64,000 nt of DNA from Haemonchus contortus (GCA_000469685.2 LS997565.1:39866519-39930518), one strand, 5' to 3'. Counted from the stretch's first letter, positions 47,807-60,374 are shown. Translations and numbers: made by a program. Notes: generated from the sequence alone by a model not told the origin.

Positions 47807-48500
47807 TTACAAGCCGGGTTTTTCCGAACAGGCTGCTATCTCGTTCTCGCAAACCCTTTTTTGATGGACCTTCAACAAAAGTGCATCATAATGTACACGC
47901 TGCGAAAAGAGTTTTTTGGACGCACCGTACCTATAGTAGGAGACGCACTTACCGATAATGGGTGAAGTTCTGATCTCACCACTGTCAGACTGTGGGCCCT
48001 GCTGAAAATATTTCAGATATGTAGTTGAAGAACAAATATCAAGTAGGGAAATCTTTTCTCGGGAGCAGGATAGAAATGGTTTGTTGACCGAACGAGTCCG
48101 GAGTGAAAGTTCAATTTCAGGTACTACTATTTGAAGTACCAGCGACGTTAACAGAAGGCGACGATAGTCTACGAAAAAGTTAAGGCTTCTGTGTGTAGCT
48201 TCCAGAGGAAGTTCGGCTGCTGTTTGGGCTCTCGATGAAAAAATGGCAACTGATCGACTCACAATCACCTAAAGGAGATTAGAGCTCTAGTGAAGCAGTT
48301 CGTTTTAGTAACTTCCATATGAATACAAAAAACCCAACTCTCCTGAGAACACTCTCTAAAGGGTATACTGTAAGGAACTCTGACTAACCTGCCGCTCGAA
48401 GAATGGGTAGATGGGGAATGACTTACAACGGGGCTTTTCAGTAAATGGTTTTCTATTCAACTCCATGAACATGAACTCATCACCACAGCGACGCTCTTAA
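47807..48500 (-). other. Candidate exons of a further - strand gene (U3)
   Basis: Exon-like blocks: 48427-48495 (RRCGDEFMFMELNRKPFTEK, donor GTAAGTC), about 48170-48253 (DCESISCHFFIESPNSS in the frame that matches U1 CESNSCHFFIE), 47953-48001 (QGPQSDSGEIRTSPIIG, donor GTAAGTGCG) and a frameshifted block near 47820-47890. Splice sites and cysteines agree between units but not all reading frames do. It is most likely a decaying paralogue set; no family recognised. Confidence 0.3.
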
Positions 48501-48715
48501 GGGTTATGGCAGAAAAAATGTTATGAATGAGGTTTCATGAACAATGGTTTGACCGCCAGCGTGGCGGATAAGAATTCGTTGAAATTACTGAGAGCAACAG
48601 TTTGTTTCACGAAAGTTCATCGATGATTATGTTAGGTCACAACGAACGAGTTTGTGACCATTACGGTCAGTATGGTTAGAAAGCATTTTTTCACTAATAT
48701 GGTTCCTTTCTGAGA

Positions 48716-48960
48716 GCAAGGGTGGTGTAGTGGCAGGCGTCGCTAAGGCGCACGCATGCTCACGGTTCCGAGTCCCGAGTGGATCTCCACCTTAACCAAC
48801 CAAGCTTTTCGTTCTTTTGAAGGCTGACTGGAACCGGATTTGTTTTGGGGCCAGAAGATAGGTTTTATAAACCTTGACTTGTTTTTCCATCGGCTTGCCA
48901 TCGCACGTATTGTACGGGCCAAATGCAATGCGCTCTCCATGCGCCGTATTGATGGAAAGT
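48716..48960 (+). repeat. tRNA-derived SINE (U3 beta)
   Basis: A-box-like GGTGGTGTAGTGGCAGG is at 48721-48737 and a degraded B box (TCACGGTTCCGAGTCCC) at 48761-48777. The body matches 21776-22000. Confidence 0.75.
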
Positions 48961-49954
48961 GAAACTATTTTTTCAAACGGATGTTTTTAACAAATTGCTT
49001 TAAGTGACCAACTTGTAAAGGAAAGCGCGATTGACGGCATGACATCACTCACGAAACAAAAAGCGCCTGAGTCCTCACTAGTTTTCGCCTAAGGCATGCA
49101 AACTAGTCGAACACCGACTGTTTCTGTCGCCTCTACAAAATCGAAGCCAATCATTGTATGACTTCCATAATCTATTGATGAGTGTAGTTGGGACAAATGC
49201 AAATAAACCTTACTAATCAAAACAAATGCACTCGGTTGTAGGGGCTCAAGATGTTGAATAAGCAACATCATCTTCGGTGTGTGTCGTTACCATCCAGGCT
49301 TCCCTCAACGAGTCGGATCTACCGTTGTCCCAAAACCAACGGAAAGAGGAAACGACCATTTTTAACAACATGAAATCATTGGGGTCAACATCGTTCCTCT
49401 TCTGCTCTAAGCATAAGCTGAGTAGCATAACGCACCCCGAGAGAAGATAACCTCCAAAACGCTTGACTAACATTCAATTGAATTCATTGCCTATCTCCAA
49501 AATTCCTCTTTCGTAGGAAGATGAAGTTTTGAAAGGGTATTCAGAGTCACGCACCCACGTGCCGTCTCATTTCTGTGCAATCAGCTTGCACACTGCCAGC
49601 GCTACTACCACCAGCTCATTTAGATGGGTTTGCCATGTACGCCCACAAGTCCATGTTCCCACTTGACGGCTGCCTACAGTAATTGGCCACAGGGGTCCCT
49701 GGGGTACAGTTTTTGAAAACAACGTCTGACGAAGCTCAGGGTTTTGGGTAACCGGACACTCCTTCAGAGCCACAACAATTTCATTGGCATCCTCATACAT
49801 GCATATATCTTTGCTGAAAAGAGTGATTGACCGCTACGATTCTGAATGGAATCGAATGCCGGGGCTCATCTCAGAAATCGGATCGAATGGCGCTGAAAAA
49901 AACTGTCCTTCTAGACTTTCCAATTATCCGATAAGTAGGTTGCTTTGCATTCAG

Positions 49955-50260
49955 GATCCCGTGTAGTACCGCTAACACCTGTTCCGTCCTACATGCAGGA
50001 GTCCAACATGCAGGAAAGCATCGAGACCATCCAAAGGTACAGTACGTACCAGGTACTACGAGCCATGAAAAAAATTTCGCTAATGAATTTCACCAGTACC
50101 CACAACCACTTGGAACAGCTTAGACCGACATTAACATAAATTCGACCCCATTACTATTCCTTTTCACACTCTAGTACTTTCAGAAGACCGCCTGCTCTTA
50201 ACAGAGGTCCATGACCATAACCGGGTATGCTGGACGACGGTTCTGATTGACAAAGAAATG
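49955..50260 (+). pseudogene. Copine 3' exon remnants (U4) with 15-bp duplication
   Basis: The copy of copine exon 11761-11827 lies at 49955-50036 and is 82 nt long. The extra 15 nt are an in-frame tandem duplication (tcctacatgcaggag / tccaacatgcaggaa). Acceptor TTCAG and donor GTAC are kept. A degenerate last exon follows near 50170-50250. Confidence 0.85.
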
Positions 50261-50612
50261 ACTAGATTTTCGGTTGGTGCGTGTCACTGCAATTAATTTC
50301 ATCATTTGCCAAGAATTGATGACCGAAATGTCCACATTGACTATCCACAAGCACAATCTCTATCTATGTGGTCTTGTGATTTTCAAGTGTTTTCATTGGA
50401 ATGCCTAGAATTTCCTTCAAAAAAAAAAGAGATTTTCATTATTCTGTGGTCATCATTTTAGTATCTTCAAAGTTTGAAATTTGCTTTGTAGAGAAAAGTT
50501 CCTTGGAAGGCGCGTGTATGGCACTGAGTGAAAAACGTCCTTAAAAGCGCAATAATTCGGGCTTCAAAAAAGCGGGATAGCAAATATGTAATATGTAGGT
50601 AAGTAAAGCAGG

Positions 50613-50790
50613 CAAATGTGGTGTGTAGGTAAGTGGATCGCTGTCACATCTGTATGGTCCGGGATTGGATCCCGAACCGGTTCTCGCGCAGGCCAACGCA
50701 GCCTTCCACTCCTCATGACTCGGTCTCAGTCGGAGTTGGCAGGATGAGGGTATCGAACCATTTTATGCCTATAATGATACAGATAGAAAT
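50613..50790 (+). repeat. tRNA-derived SINE head (U4)
   Basis: Same SINE as 23668, identical up to about 50698 and then diverging (aggccaacgcagccttcc). Confidence 0.55.
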
Positions 50791-50807
50791 GCTCGAAACT
50801 AACTTAA

Positions 50808-51583
50808 AGGCACGGCTCACGATAAAAAGGTCCCTGAGTTCTTCCTTTAACAACACTCAGCGCCCCCCGGTGTCACGTTAGACGAGTGTTGAGACAATAC
50901 AGATTGCAACTAATCGTTCTAGGACCCACACACAATCAGCTAATCGCCGAGTGATGAGGCGATGTTTTTCTCCTATTCTTTTTTTCACTGTTTTTCTTTT
51001 TGCTGCCGCAATCCCTTATTTAATTTTCTACTCCTAGAGGCTGAAAAAAGTGAGTTACTTTTGCTGTTACTAGGGTTTTTTTTGTTTATTTATGCTTATA
51101 ACTGAATGACTTTTTGCTCACCATTGTCTGTTATTCGCACTAGGTCCCACACGCGCGCAGTGAAACACACTGTTTAGCTCGTCCGGACGCCCCACTGTTG
51201 TGTCCTCGAACAGCAATTATAAGACGATTTATTGCAGTGAGTTGTAGAATAAATACTAGTAACAATAGGGCCTTATATACGGTCCAAAAGGGGCGGTACG
51301 ATCAGTGGTCATACTCCGATCTGAGGTCTCCATGATCACCTACAGGGTGCTTGACCCGCGGGGCGAGATCAAGATGGGGTCAAAGCCAGGGATCCAACAC
51401 CCACCTTCTTCATTTTTCTGGATTCTTTCTCGTACAGCCCCCTTTTGAACGGTTTTTCGAAGCCTTTTTAACTTTGGAAACACCGATGCACGCAGTTTCT
51501 TCACCTCAGTCGCCCCAGTCTCGATCTCCTCTTCCATTTTTCATTATAATCTGGATTACCCAAAATTATCGTGAACTGTGCCT
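50808..51583. mobile_element. DNA transposon, 776 bp, TTAA duplication
   Basis: The ends are AGGCACGGCTCACGATAA and, on the other strand, AGGCACAGTTCACGATAA, flanked by TTAA at 50804-50807 and 51584-51587. U2 has no insert here: 'taacttgaggaacataatt' at 23852-23870. A TTAA target is the mark of piggyBac-type elements. No transposase frame is visible, so it is non-autonomous. Confidence 0.78.
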
Positions 51584-54116
51584 TTAAGGTACATAATTTC
51601 GGTAATCGAAATGATTGGGTAAATTTGCAACATGAACTCGCAAAAACTGAGCAACTTCGATCCGCTTTACTTTGCCTCCCTGGCGAGTACCTTTGTTGCA
51701 GTGAGGTGTGATCCACAGTTAGACCCAAAAATGCCTACATAAGCACTTTCATACGGATGTTTGTTGTTTGGGCAGCTTTTTACAGCCATTTTGCACTAGG
51801 CCACATGGGCCTAAACTACCACATAAGATCTGCCTAAATAAAATATGTACATCATTAAGTTGGTGGGTTTTTGTTCAGATCACCCCAGCTCCTATTAATG
51901 GCTAATCGGTTGACTGAATAGAGATTGGGGTGAGGGGGTGCTCAGGGGTGAGACGACTCTGAAGGTGGCCAGCTGGCATGCCTAAGATATCCATCCAAGA
52001 AAGTTTGGTCGTCTCCGGTCCGTCCAGCGCAATGTTCCTTTTTTCGCGTTGACTCGGCCACACTACTAGTTTAGTTTCTATCTCAGTTTGTTGATTGGAC
52101 TTGCTCCAATTCGCGCCAGCAAACGAACATCCTTGAGAAATGGCACCGATGATTGAATATGTACAGCTCCTACAAACAACTGTGTTCAATTAAGCAGATT
52201 ACCTTGCAGAACAAGATGTTTTTTGAGGAGATACGATACCGCCAACTTCTTTTCAAGTAGTGATCTGATTTGTAGTTGGAGTAGTTAGCTAACGTTCTGG
52301 CTATTTATGTTCGGTTGTCCGAAAAGTCTCCACCAATATTTGAGTCATCTTTGGAAAAGAATTACTAGAAGAACAAATTCATTCACAGACAACATATCGT
52401 CCATTCTGTTCAGCAACGGTTCGCCACCTTCCTATCAGTTTCATTATCTCACTTTCATAGAAGGTTCTAGACTTCGAACTGAAAAACCCTCTCAGGTGCT
52501 TTTTGCGGTCCTCTAGTAGAATGAACGATTTTCCATTCGGGTGCTATTGTATAAAAGAAACCTAGGGAGGTGGTAGCATGATGGTGCTATGTCTAGACTA
52601 TATGAGGGATCTAGTCAGACATCCCACCCAAGCTCCAGCAATTTGCGAGTGACCATAAATATGTGTGGTCTGGAGTTTTTCTGTTGGAAGACAACGCTCT
52701 TACGATTGGCTATTTCTAGGCGCTGCTTATCAATTGTTTTCTTGACTACAGTACCTTTCTAAAGTTATCGTCCGAATGTGCGGCAGCAGCTCATAATAAA
52801 TGACTCCCTTCCCAATCCTACTAGCAGCACAGAACAATCTTCCTCATCTGGATTTTGACTTTGAGAGTAGTTTGTGACGGCTCGCTGGGAAGGCTCCACG
52901 ATCGTTCCCGCTCCGCGTTATCCGTTGTTGTATGCGATCCACTTTTTGTCTCCCGTTTTTATACGTTTCAGAAACAGCTCCTTTTGTTTCGTTTTAGCAA
53001 CGAGTCGCACATGGAGGCGCGGTACATCACATTGCGCTCGCTCAGTTCGAGAGATACCCAAACATCCAGGCGATAACAAAACCGAGTTGCAGCAAATGAT
53101 CATGGATGGCTAATTTCGAAACATTCAGTTCTCCTCTTATTCCACGAGCAGTAATTTGCTGATTCGTTACGATTAACATTTTGATTTGGTCGTTTTTCAT
53201 TGGTGATAGCCTTTCTCAGCGCTGCCGACTTTCAACGGTGAATTCCCCTGGTTCAAATTTCGCAAATTACTCGCGTACTGTACGCTCCAATAACATGTCT
53301 ATTTAAAGGTGCCAAATCTTTCTCACGGCTTGAGCCGCACTCTTACCCTCGCGGTATAAGAAAAGCATCAAGCGCCACAAATGCACGCACTGTTTCTCAA
53401 ATTTCACAGGAGTCATATACAGACAAACCTTGAGAAAGTTAACCAAACTTGAACCGGGATAAAGGGGAGGGGTTACGCTTTCATGAAATATATAATATTA
53501 TGAGTTTGGGTTCTTAATCTTTTATACAACAGTTGATAAACCCGGGGTGTTGAGAATGGGCGGGGACCTTCCGGACAACCCAATAGAAGCAGCTTGCTTA
53601 TATTACTCATTTGACTGTAATAAGGACCAGGTCACTATGAGCCAAGCGATAACGCACTAAACAGAAACAAAAATTCGAAACGGCACTTGTCCACTCATTT
53701 AAATAAGGACCCGAAGCTAAATTTTTGTAGAACTAGAAATTACTGGTTGTTAGTTGACTAGTAGTAGACTAGGTTCCAGATTCTTAAAGACCTTCCGAAA
53801 AATTGGTTCCGAGGAGAATCAATCGTTTTCGCATGCGTCGCACAATTCACCACGATTCGAAAATGAGTTTTATTTCAAGGTGTACATCTTCTCAGCCGAG
53901 CTCTATACTTATATGATGAAGTCAGTTGTGATGAAGAATGGACGATTCAACTATCGATTACACTAATCAGGGAAAAACGGTTACATTGAAGGCTCACCAC
54001 AATTTGTAACTTCAACCGTTCTAGGGGCACAGGAGTTCCTCCCACAGTTACAGCTATGGCCGCTCTTTGATGTACAACAGGGAATCTCAGATTTTGGTTG
54101 TTGCAGCGAAAAGCGG

Positions 54117-54167
54117 GCAGTTTGAAAGGAATCATCCTGAAACCAAGGATGATTCCTTTCAAACTGC
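54117..54167. repeat. Perfect 21-bp hairpin (U4)
   Basis: Identical to the hairpin at 26386-26436. Confidence 0.9.
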
Positions 54168-54504
54168 TTTCTTTATTGCTGTAGAGAGGCATGCGAGGGC
54201 TCAGTTTCCGTCTTCCAATAAGCCTAACAACATAGACAATGACCTGATATAACACTACAAAAGAGATCCTCGTCCCTTAGGATGTTTAGGATGTAGTGGG
54301 GGCACATCGTCTACTTAAGCTATCTGCACTTCAAACGCAGCTTCGATAAACTGCTTGATTCAAGTCTTGCCTGACGACCTCATACAGTCATGGCTCAAGT
54401 ACTGATGAGAGCTGAAGATCGAAATTCGTTCGCGGTCACTTATCCTGCTTTTAGGATGATAGCTGACGTAAAAGTGAGTTCTTTTGTCCATCCGAACTAT
54501 CTAG

Positions 54505-54806
54505 GGCGGAGATGGTGTAGCGGCAGGAGCCCACTTCACACACGCATGGTCACGGGTTCGATTCTCGGTTCGATACCCGCCTAAGCCAACCAAACCTTCC
54601 ATCTCGGCGGGGTTGGTAAATTGGTATCAGACTCGTCTGGGTGGATAAATGCATTGACTTATACATCGGCTGGCCATCGCAGTTCATTGTATAGGCTACA
54701 CACGCACTCATTACGCTACTACGATTCTGAATGGAAGTCGAGTGAGGTGGCGCATCCCTCACACGGGATTGACTAACGCCAAAAACTTTATCGTTTATCC
54801 TTTTTT
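54505..54806 (+). repeat. tRNA-derived SINE (U4)
   Basis: Copy of the SINE at 26774-27075 with intact A and B boxes (54514-54525 and 54555-54564). Confidence 0.85.
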
Positions 54807-55357
54807 CATCCAAAGCAGTTCAGGAGACCTCGTAGGGATGGAAAACAAATCAGGATGGATAGGTATCCGATACTAGAACACAAGTCCCAATTACGAATAC
54901 TCTCAAAAAACCAGGGCGATTCTGAATGGAAGTCCATTTTTTTAGCATGAGCGCATTCAAAAAAAGATTTAATTGAAGTCGATGACCTCATCTATTTATG
55001 CTACCATTTCATCAATTTCAGAGGTCATTGAGAAAAAGAGGTTCATATTATCATGCGACTACTACGCATCAGTAGGTACGCCGCGAAACGGTTTTTCTGC
55101 TTTACCTTTATCACAGGTGCTCCGTTTATCCATCAAATTTCTTTACCCGATGCAAGGGCCCCTCTATTCGTCTCCATCGGGAGCTGGTGTAAACATTTGA
55201 ACCCTACTAACCACAAGGAGCATGCTATTACTTTCGTTCAGAGCCTTAATGAAGAGGTTTGATGATCGAGGCAGCGGCGCTGGTGCGGTCCCGGGAGACC
55301 CAGTCATTAACGGGCCCAGTCTAACGGTCATCATAAAATTGCTTCTTCTCCTTCTAG

Positions 55358-55597
55358 TCAATGAATTCGTGATTGAAACAAACAAAGTGAGATCAACAAT
55401 TTATTCCACTGTAAGGAGTTATGGAGTGACAGAGCGTAAAGCTGATACCGGTTTGCACTGCTGTGGATCGGCAATAGAGTCTCGTCGAGTCTGTAGTAGT
55501 TGCAGAGACTGGAGTTTCTTTCAGGGGCGAAGCTCATATCAACACAATTAATACATACGCCCTTGAAAATGAATATTATCAGATAGCTCTCGTTCAA
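55358..55597 (-). CDS. Small ORF family B (U4 copy)
   Basis: Same frame as 27627-27866 with two amino-acid changes (MTFAPERS to MSFAPERN). It lies in the cluster where the two duplicates differ most. The C-terminus is shifted against U1 and U3. Low confidence that it is a gene. Confidence 0.25.
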   Translation of the reverse strand: MNESYLIIFIFKGVCINCVDMSFAPERNSSLCNYYRLDETLLPIHSSANRYQLYALSLHNSLQWNKLLISLCLFQSRIH

Positions 55598-55739
55598 CTA
55601 TTTTGTAATTGCACGCTCATGGGCTGCCCAATTATATTTGATTCCATTCTGACAGTGACTGCTTGACGTTATTTTATTTTAATTGTGATACAGTATCACA
55701 TATAGTACTGTATCACAATTAAGTTACAAAATCCTGACC

Positions 55740-58700
55740 CTAATCTTCGTCAATTACTCTGTATGAATACTATACAATAGATAGGCCACACAGTTAACGG
55801 TGAAAAAAATTGAAAAAATTAAAAGTGGTAATATTCGATCGAGTTTCAACAAAAACAGTGCTGGGTCTTACCGATTGGATGTAGGCGTAGAAGCAATTTT
55901 CGTTAAAATAACAGATTTTCAAGCATTCATAAAGGGAATTATTTCCGAAATCATAGACCTCTCCGGTACAATTAAGTGGCTTTTGACAAATCTCAGTGAT
56001 GGTACAAGAATGCGACTGAGCGACCTGAAACGAACCTTTCCATGCGGTTTAATATTCTTGAAATCACTGAAGTCTTCGGCTTCTCTCAACTGGCTATCCT
56101 ACTTTGTATAATTCGCTAATCTTTGTGTTTGTGTGTGTGTGTCGGGGTGTGCGTCCGACCGGGAATTCACAACTCCTGTTCACGTGGACCTAGAGCGTTC
56201 AACCTTGGTAGGAGTACGGGGAGCAGGATGGGAGAACTTATCGTGGGTGGTAGGGTCGGACATCGAACATAGAAGGCGGGGTTTATGCCAACATTTTCAG
56301 TTTGTCTCTAGGGGGTTCAAACTTGGTAGGAGGCATTCGGTAGTATGGGAACCCTTATGGTGCGTGGTAGGGCCGCCCCCAAGAGACGGGGTTTCAGCGA
56401 AATAAATGAGTGAATGTCCTTAATTTTCGATCGCGTGACTTGGAGAGCAAAACCTGTAGCAGTAGAGGAGGCAGGATAGAAACACTGACAATAGAAGAGG
56501 AATTAGAGATCAAGATCCGGTTGAATTAAATTCCCACTAGGTAAATTCTAGCGCCTCTATTATTTACGATTTAGCTTTGACGCTTTGAAACGCACCATTC
56601 GACAAGAAGAGTAAATGGTGTGATTGGGACCGATTATAAGGAGATGCGAGAAATCATTTCTTGCGGTTAGAGTACGGCCACTACCCAGCAAAGTTTGTGA
56701 CTTAATGGAGAATCACGGTTGCGGTTCCCCTCTGCTTTGATATCATTCTTGGCAAAACTTATCGAACCGCTTAAAACCTTGGATCGTCTTTTAGTGATGT
56801 ATCCGTAGAGAAACGGATCTGCATTCATAAAGAAGTTTGATAATGGTATCCTACTTTATATAATTCCCTAAGTGTGTCTGTTGGTGTGTCGGTGTGTTTG
56901 TGTGTATGTTTGTGTGTGTGTTTGTGTGTGTGTGTGTCGGTGTGTGTGTTTGACCGGAAATTCATAACTCCTGTCTCCGTGGACCTAGAGCGTTCAAAAT
57001 TGGTAGGAGTAAGGGGGACAGGATGGGAACACCTTTGGTAAGTGGCAGGACCGGAATCCATGCTCAGAGGGTGGGGTTTTGCGCCGCAATAGTCAATTTG
57101 GCCCTAGGGCATTCAAACTTGGAAGAGGTACAGGCGGCAAGATGGGAACACTTATCGTAGATGGGAGGACCGGACCCCGCTTATGGAAGGCGAAACTTGC
57201 GCCAGAACTTTCAGTTTGTCTCTAGAACTGGTAGGAGGCAGTATGGGGACACTTATGGTAAGTAGTTGGCCGTACTACGCCCCCAAAGAACAGGATTTCA
57301 CGAAATAAATGAGTAGATGAGTAAAAATCCAGATCCCGTGGACTTGGAGAGCAATCAGTAGAAGGGGGCACGATGGGAACACTGACAATAGAAGAAGCTT
57401 TAGAGAAGAAGATCCACTCACCAATCATCTCCTAGCGCCTTTGTTATTTACGGTTTAGCTTTGACTTTTTGATGTTTCATTCGACAAGAAGGTTAAGTTG
57501 TGTGATCATGAGGAGATGAATTTGGTTCACTTCTTGCTATTAGATTACGACCGCTACCCAACAGAGTTTGCGATTAAGTGAAAGATCACGGTTTCTCTTT
57601 GCTCTGATATCATTCTTAGCAAAATTTATCCGACCGGTAATAATGTTGGATCCACATTTAATGATGTATCTGTAGAGAAAAGGAGGTACATCTTTGAAGG
57701 CAATAGATAGTCTATACTCTCGCTCAGCGAAACAGCGAATGACCTAGAAAAAAGGGGGAAGTATTTCATTAGTTTGATGTTTTTCGGACAAAGTCCCTTT
57801 ACCCCAAGAAGGAGGAGAGCCATTAATGATGGCATTGAGGAACATTGATGGTAGCTAATATAGTAGCCTCAGCCGCGATGAAGTCTTTTAATACTTTTTT
57901 CCCTGAATAATCGCCTTTGCGATATTAAACAATGTTCTTTCGGAAACAGCGAGATTGGCCTACAGAAAAAATCGCTCCTAATTCGGAGCTAATACTGAGG
58001 GTGTAGAGCTTTCAAAGCAAAAGGTGAACCCGAAGTGTTATTTACGCATAGCAAATTTTTCGCAGGGAGAAGGAGCGCCCGGCGTAGCCGGGCGAACTCA
58101 TAAGAAGGAGGGAAGCCTGGCGTTAGCCGGGCGGCCCGACTGGTTATTATAATGACTCGACAACATTTTTGATAGGTCTTCGTTTTTAAAATGGACAACC
58201 ACATATCGAGACTTCTAATCATTGCAGAAGCATCACCACAATTTGAATCATAAACAACAATCATTGTATGCCCTATTAGTCTTCTGTTAAATTTTGTGCT
58301 CCGAAAAATGTCTTTTGTGCCCAATATGGAGCGGCCGGTTTTCCGATTACTACAACCCTCTTATAGGAAGGAGGGAAGCCCGGCGTTAGCCGGACGACCA
58401 GACTGTTGATAAAATTGAGCAATATTAAGATCTTTGTCGATTATTCATATATTATTTAAAAGGATTTTGTTGATCAAGTATTCCGCTTAGCTGCCCCACA
58501 GTTTTACGAAGTCATTAGTTGCAGTTGAAGAAAAAGGTTTTTCTCCATGATAGCCCAACCATGTTACGAGCCTTCATGGGCATTGAGGCTAGATTCGTTC
58601 TGTTCTGTGTCCGGGTGGAAGACGGGTCCCATCCCTTCAGGGTCTAAGCATGTTGCCAACAGCCACGTTGCTAACAGCCCAGTCACCTTTATCACAATCT

Positions 58701-58898
58701 GATAGCTGTTCATGTTAGAGCTCTGATCTGATTGGGTCATCTAAGGCAGTACGTATCAGAGATATATGTGTTTATTATTGCTTTTTATTAATAGTTTCTA
58801 GCAGACTGCCGAAATCAGAGACAAGCCCATTCAGCACAAGTATTGGAAAATACCTGCAAGATGAAAACGACGACTGCAAGCGTTTTACGTGGCCACAT
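55740..58898 (-). CDS. Family A secreted PAN-like cysteine peptide, U4 copy
   Basis: Exon 1 is 58854-58898, exon 2 is 55872-56024 and exon 3 is 55740-55769; 75 residues plus TAG, all phase 0. Exon 1 is identical to U2. Exon 2 differs from U2 by one synonymous change (TAC to TAT). Unlike U2, the third exon keeps a TTGTATAG acceptor and reads YSYRVIDED then stop, comparable to U3 CEVINEDKD. The six cysteines of exon 2 are unchanged. Intron 1 contains Helitrons E2' and E3'. The open frame through three exons makes this, with U3, the most likely functional copy. Confidence 0.55.
56097..58405 (+). mobile_element. Helitron E2' (copy of E2)
   Basis: Duplicate of 28366-30674, interrupted by E3' in the same place, so both insertions came before the 27.7 kb duplication. 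Confidence 0.75.
56849..58143 (+). mobile_element. Helitron E3' (copy of E3)
   Basis: Duplicate of 29118-30412 with the same TCCTAC start, GC hairpins and CGACTGG end. One base in the 5' end differs (aattcgct to aattccct). Confidence 0.75.
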
Positions 58899-60374
58899 CG
58901 TAATGGAAAGGCTCGCGTCTGAAATGTCAACTTTCACGATAGCAATGCCAAAACAAGAACCGTTCTGTCCAGCGTTTTGCACAACTGTCCTCACTGACTC
59001 ATACTGGTATGAGGTTACCGAAAATAATCGGATGTTGCAAAAAGGTCGAAGATGATGGTGGGAATTAGTGCAAGGAGATGACTGGTATTAATATACGCTA
59101 GGCTGCACCAATTGCTTCAGCACCTCCAACTTCGCCTCATGGTCCTCCGCAACTCATGCAAGACTGAATTTGGCACGGTTCTTATCAAAATATGCCTAAC
59201 CCTTTTCAGTCTATATTCCAATTTTGAGGAATACCGGGACAGACATGACTTTGAATAAGGTTTTCTATATACTTGGCATGTTTCTTCGTTCTTTCGTGAC
59301 ATCTGCATTAGGGATGTGGAGATGCAATTCATTCAAAAGCCGGTTTCTTCAATAACATTTGAAATTGGTAGGCTACTTTTTGCTAATTCCAACAAATCTG
59401 AATCTGATTGATCTAAAAATTGGATCTGAACAGTACAAATATAACAAACTGAGTTTTTTCGAACAGTTAGCCAACTTGTTTTTGCAGATCGCTGATTCAT
59501 GAACCTTTGGGGAAAATGCTTCAAAATGAACTTGCTACGGAAAGGGTTCCTCGAATGAGCGTAGTCATAGTAGAAGACGCACTTACCGATATTAGGTGAA
59601 AATCTAAAGGGATCTTACCAAGGTCAGACGCTGGATTCTGTTGAAAAGATCTTTAATCAGATGAGAAATTGAAGAACAAACACCGAGTAGGAAGTCTATT
59701 TCTCCCGAGTAGGATAGAAGCGATTTGTTGACCATTTAAGGCCGGAGTGGAAATCCAACTTTGGTCTCAGGTGGTGCTAAGAAGAGCCTAGGATGCTACC
59801 AGAAGGCAACAATAATTTGAAGAGGGCTTACACTTCTGTGTGTAGCTTCCGGGGAAGGCTAGCCTACCGTTTCGACTTTTGAAAAAAAAAACTCACAACC
59901 CCCTGAAATGGTTCAGAGTTCTAGGGAAGCAAATCGTATTGGTTACTCTCTTATACATAGTAGTACAGATGACTCAGTTTTTCTGAAATTACTCGAATGA
60001 GGGCCTTACTTCAAAGAGCTCTGACAAACCTGCCTCACAAGGACTGGGAAGATGGCGAATGACTTATACTCTTAGGAAGGTCTTCACTAGATGGTTTTTA
60101 TTCATCTCCATATACATGAACTCATCTCCACAGCGACGCTCTGAAGAGTTATGACAGCAGAAATGACAAAAAATGATCTCCATGTACAATGGTTTGACCG
60201 CCAACGTGGAGGTAGGAATCCGCCGAGGTTATTTGAAGTGACAGCCTACTCTATGAAATATTATTGATATTTATGTGAAGTCAATCCGAAGAAAGACGGC
60301 AGCTGGAAGGCTTCTCTTGTGGTGACCGTTGAATGATCATTTTTTCACAAGATCTAGTTCCATTCAGAGAGCAG
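58899..60374. other. Block beta of U4, candidate exons only
   Basis: Copy of 31168-32640 with a few single-base changes. No additional feature. Confidence 0.3.

Larger units (their letters stand above)
34080..49800. repeat. Tandem unit U3
   Basis: The third unit. It starts with a remnant of copine exon 11535-11625 and the following intron (34240-34370: ctatagaccacggcgggttgcgagctactgtagtg), then the 67-nt exon copy at 35256. It contains alpha (to about 39.6 kb), Helitrons E4 and E5, and beta (45.85-49.8 kb). Confidence 0.85.
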
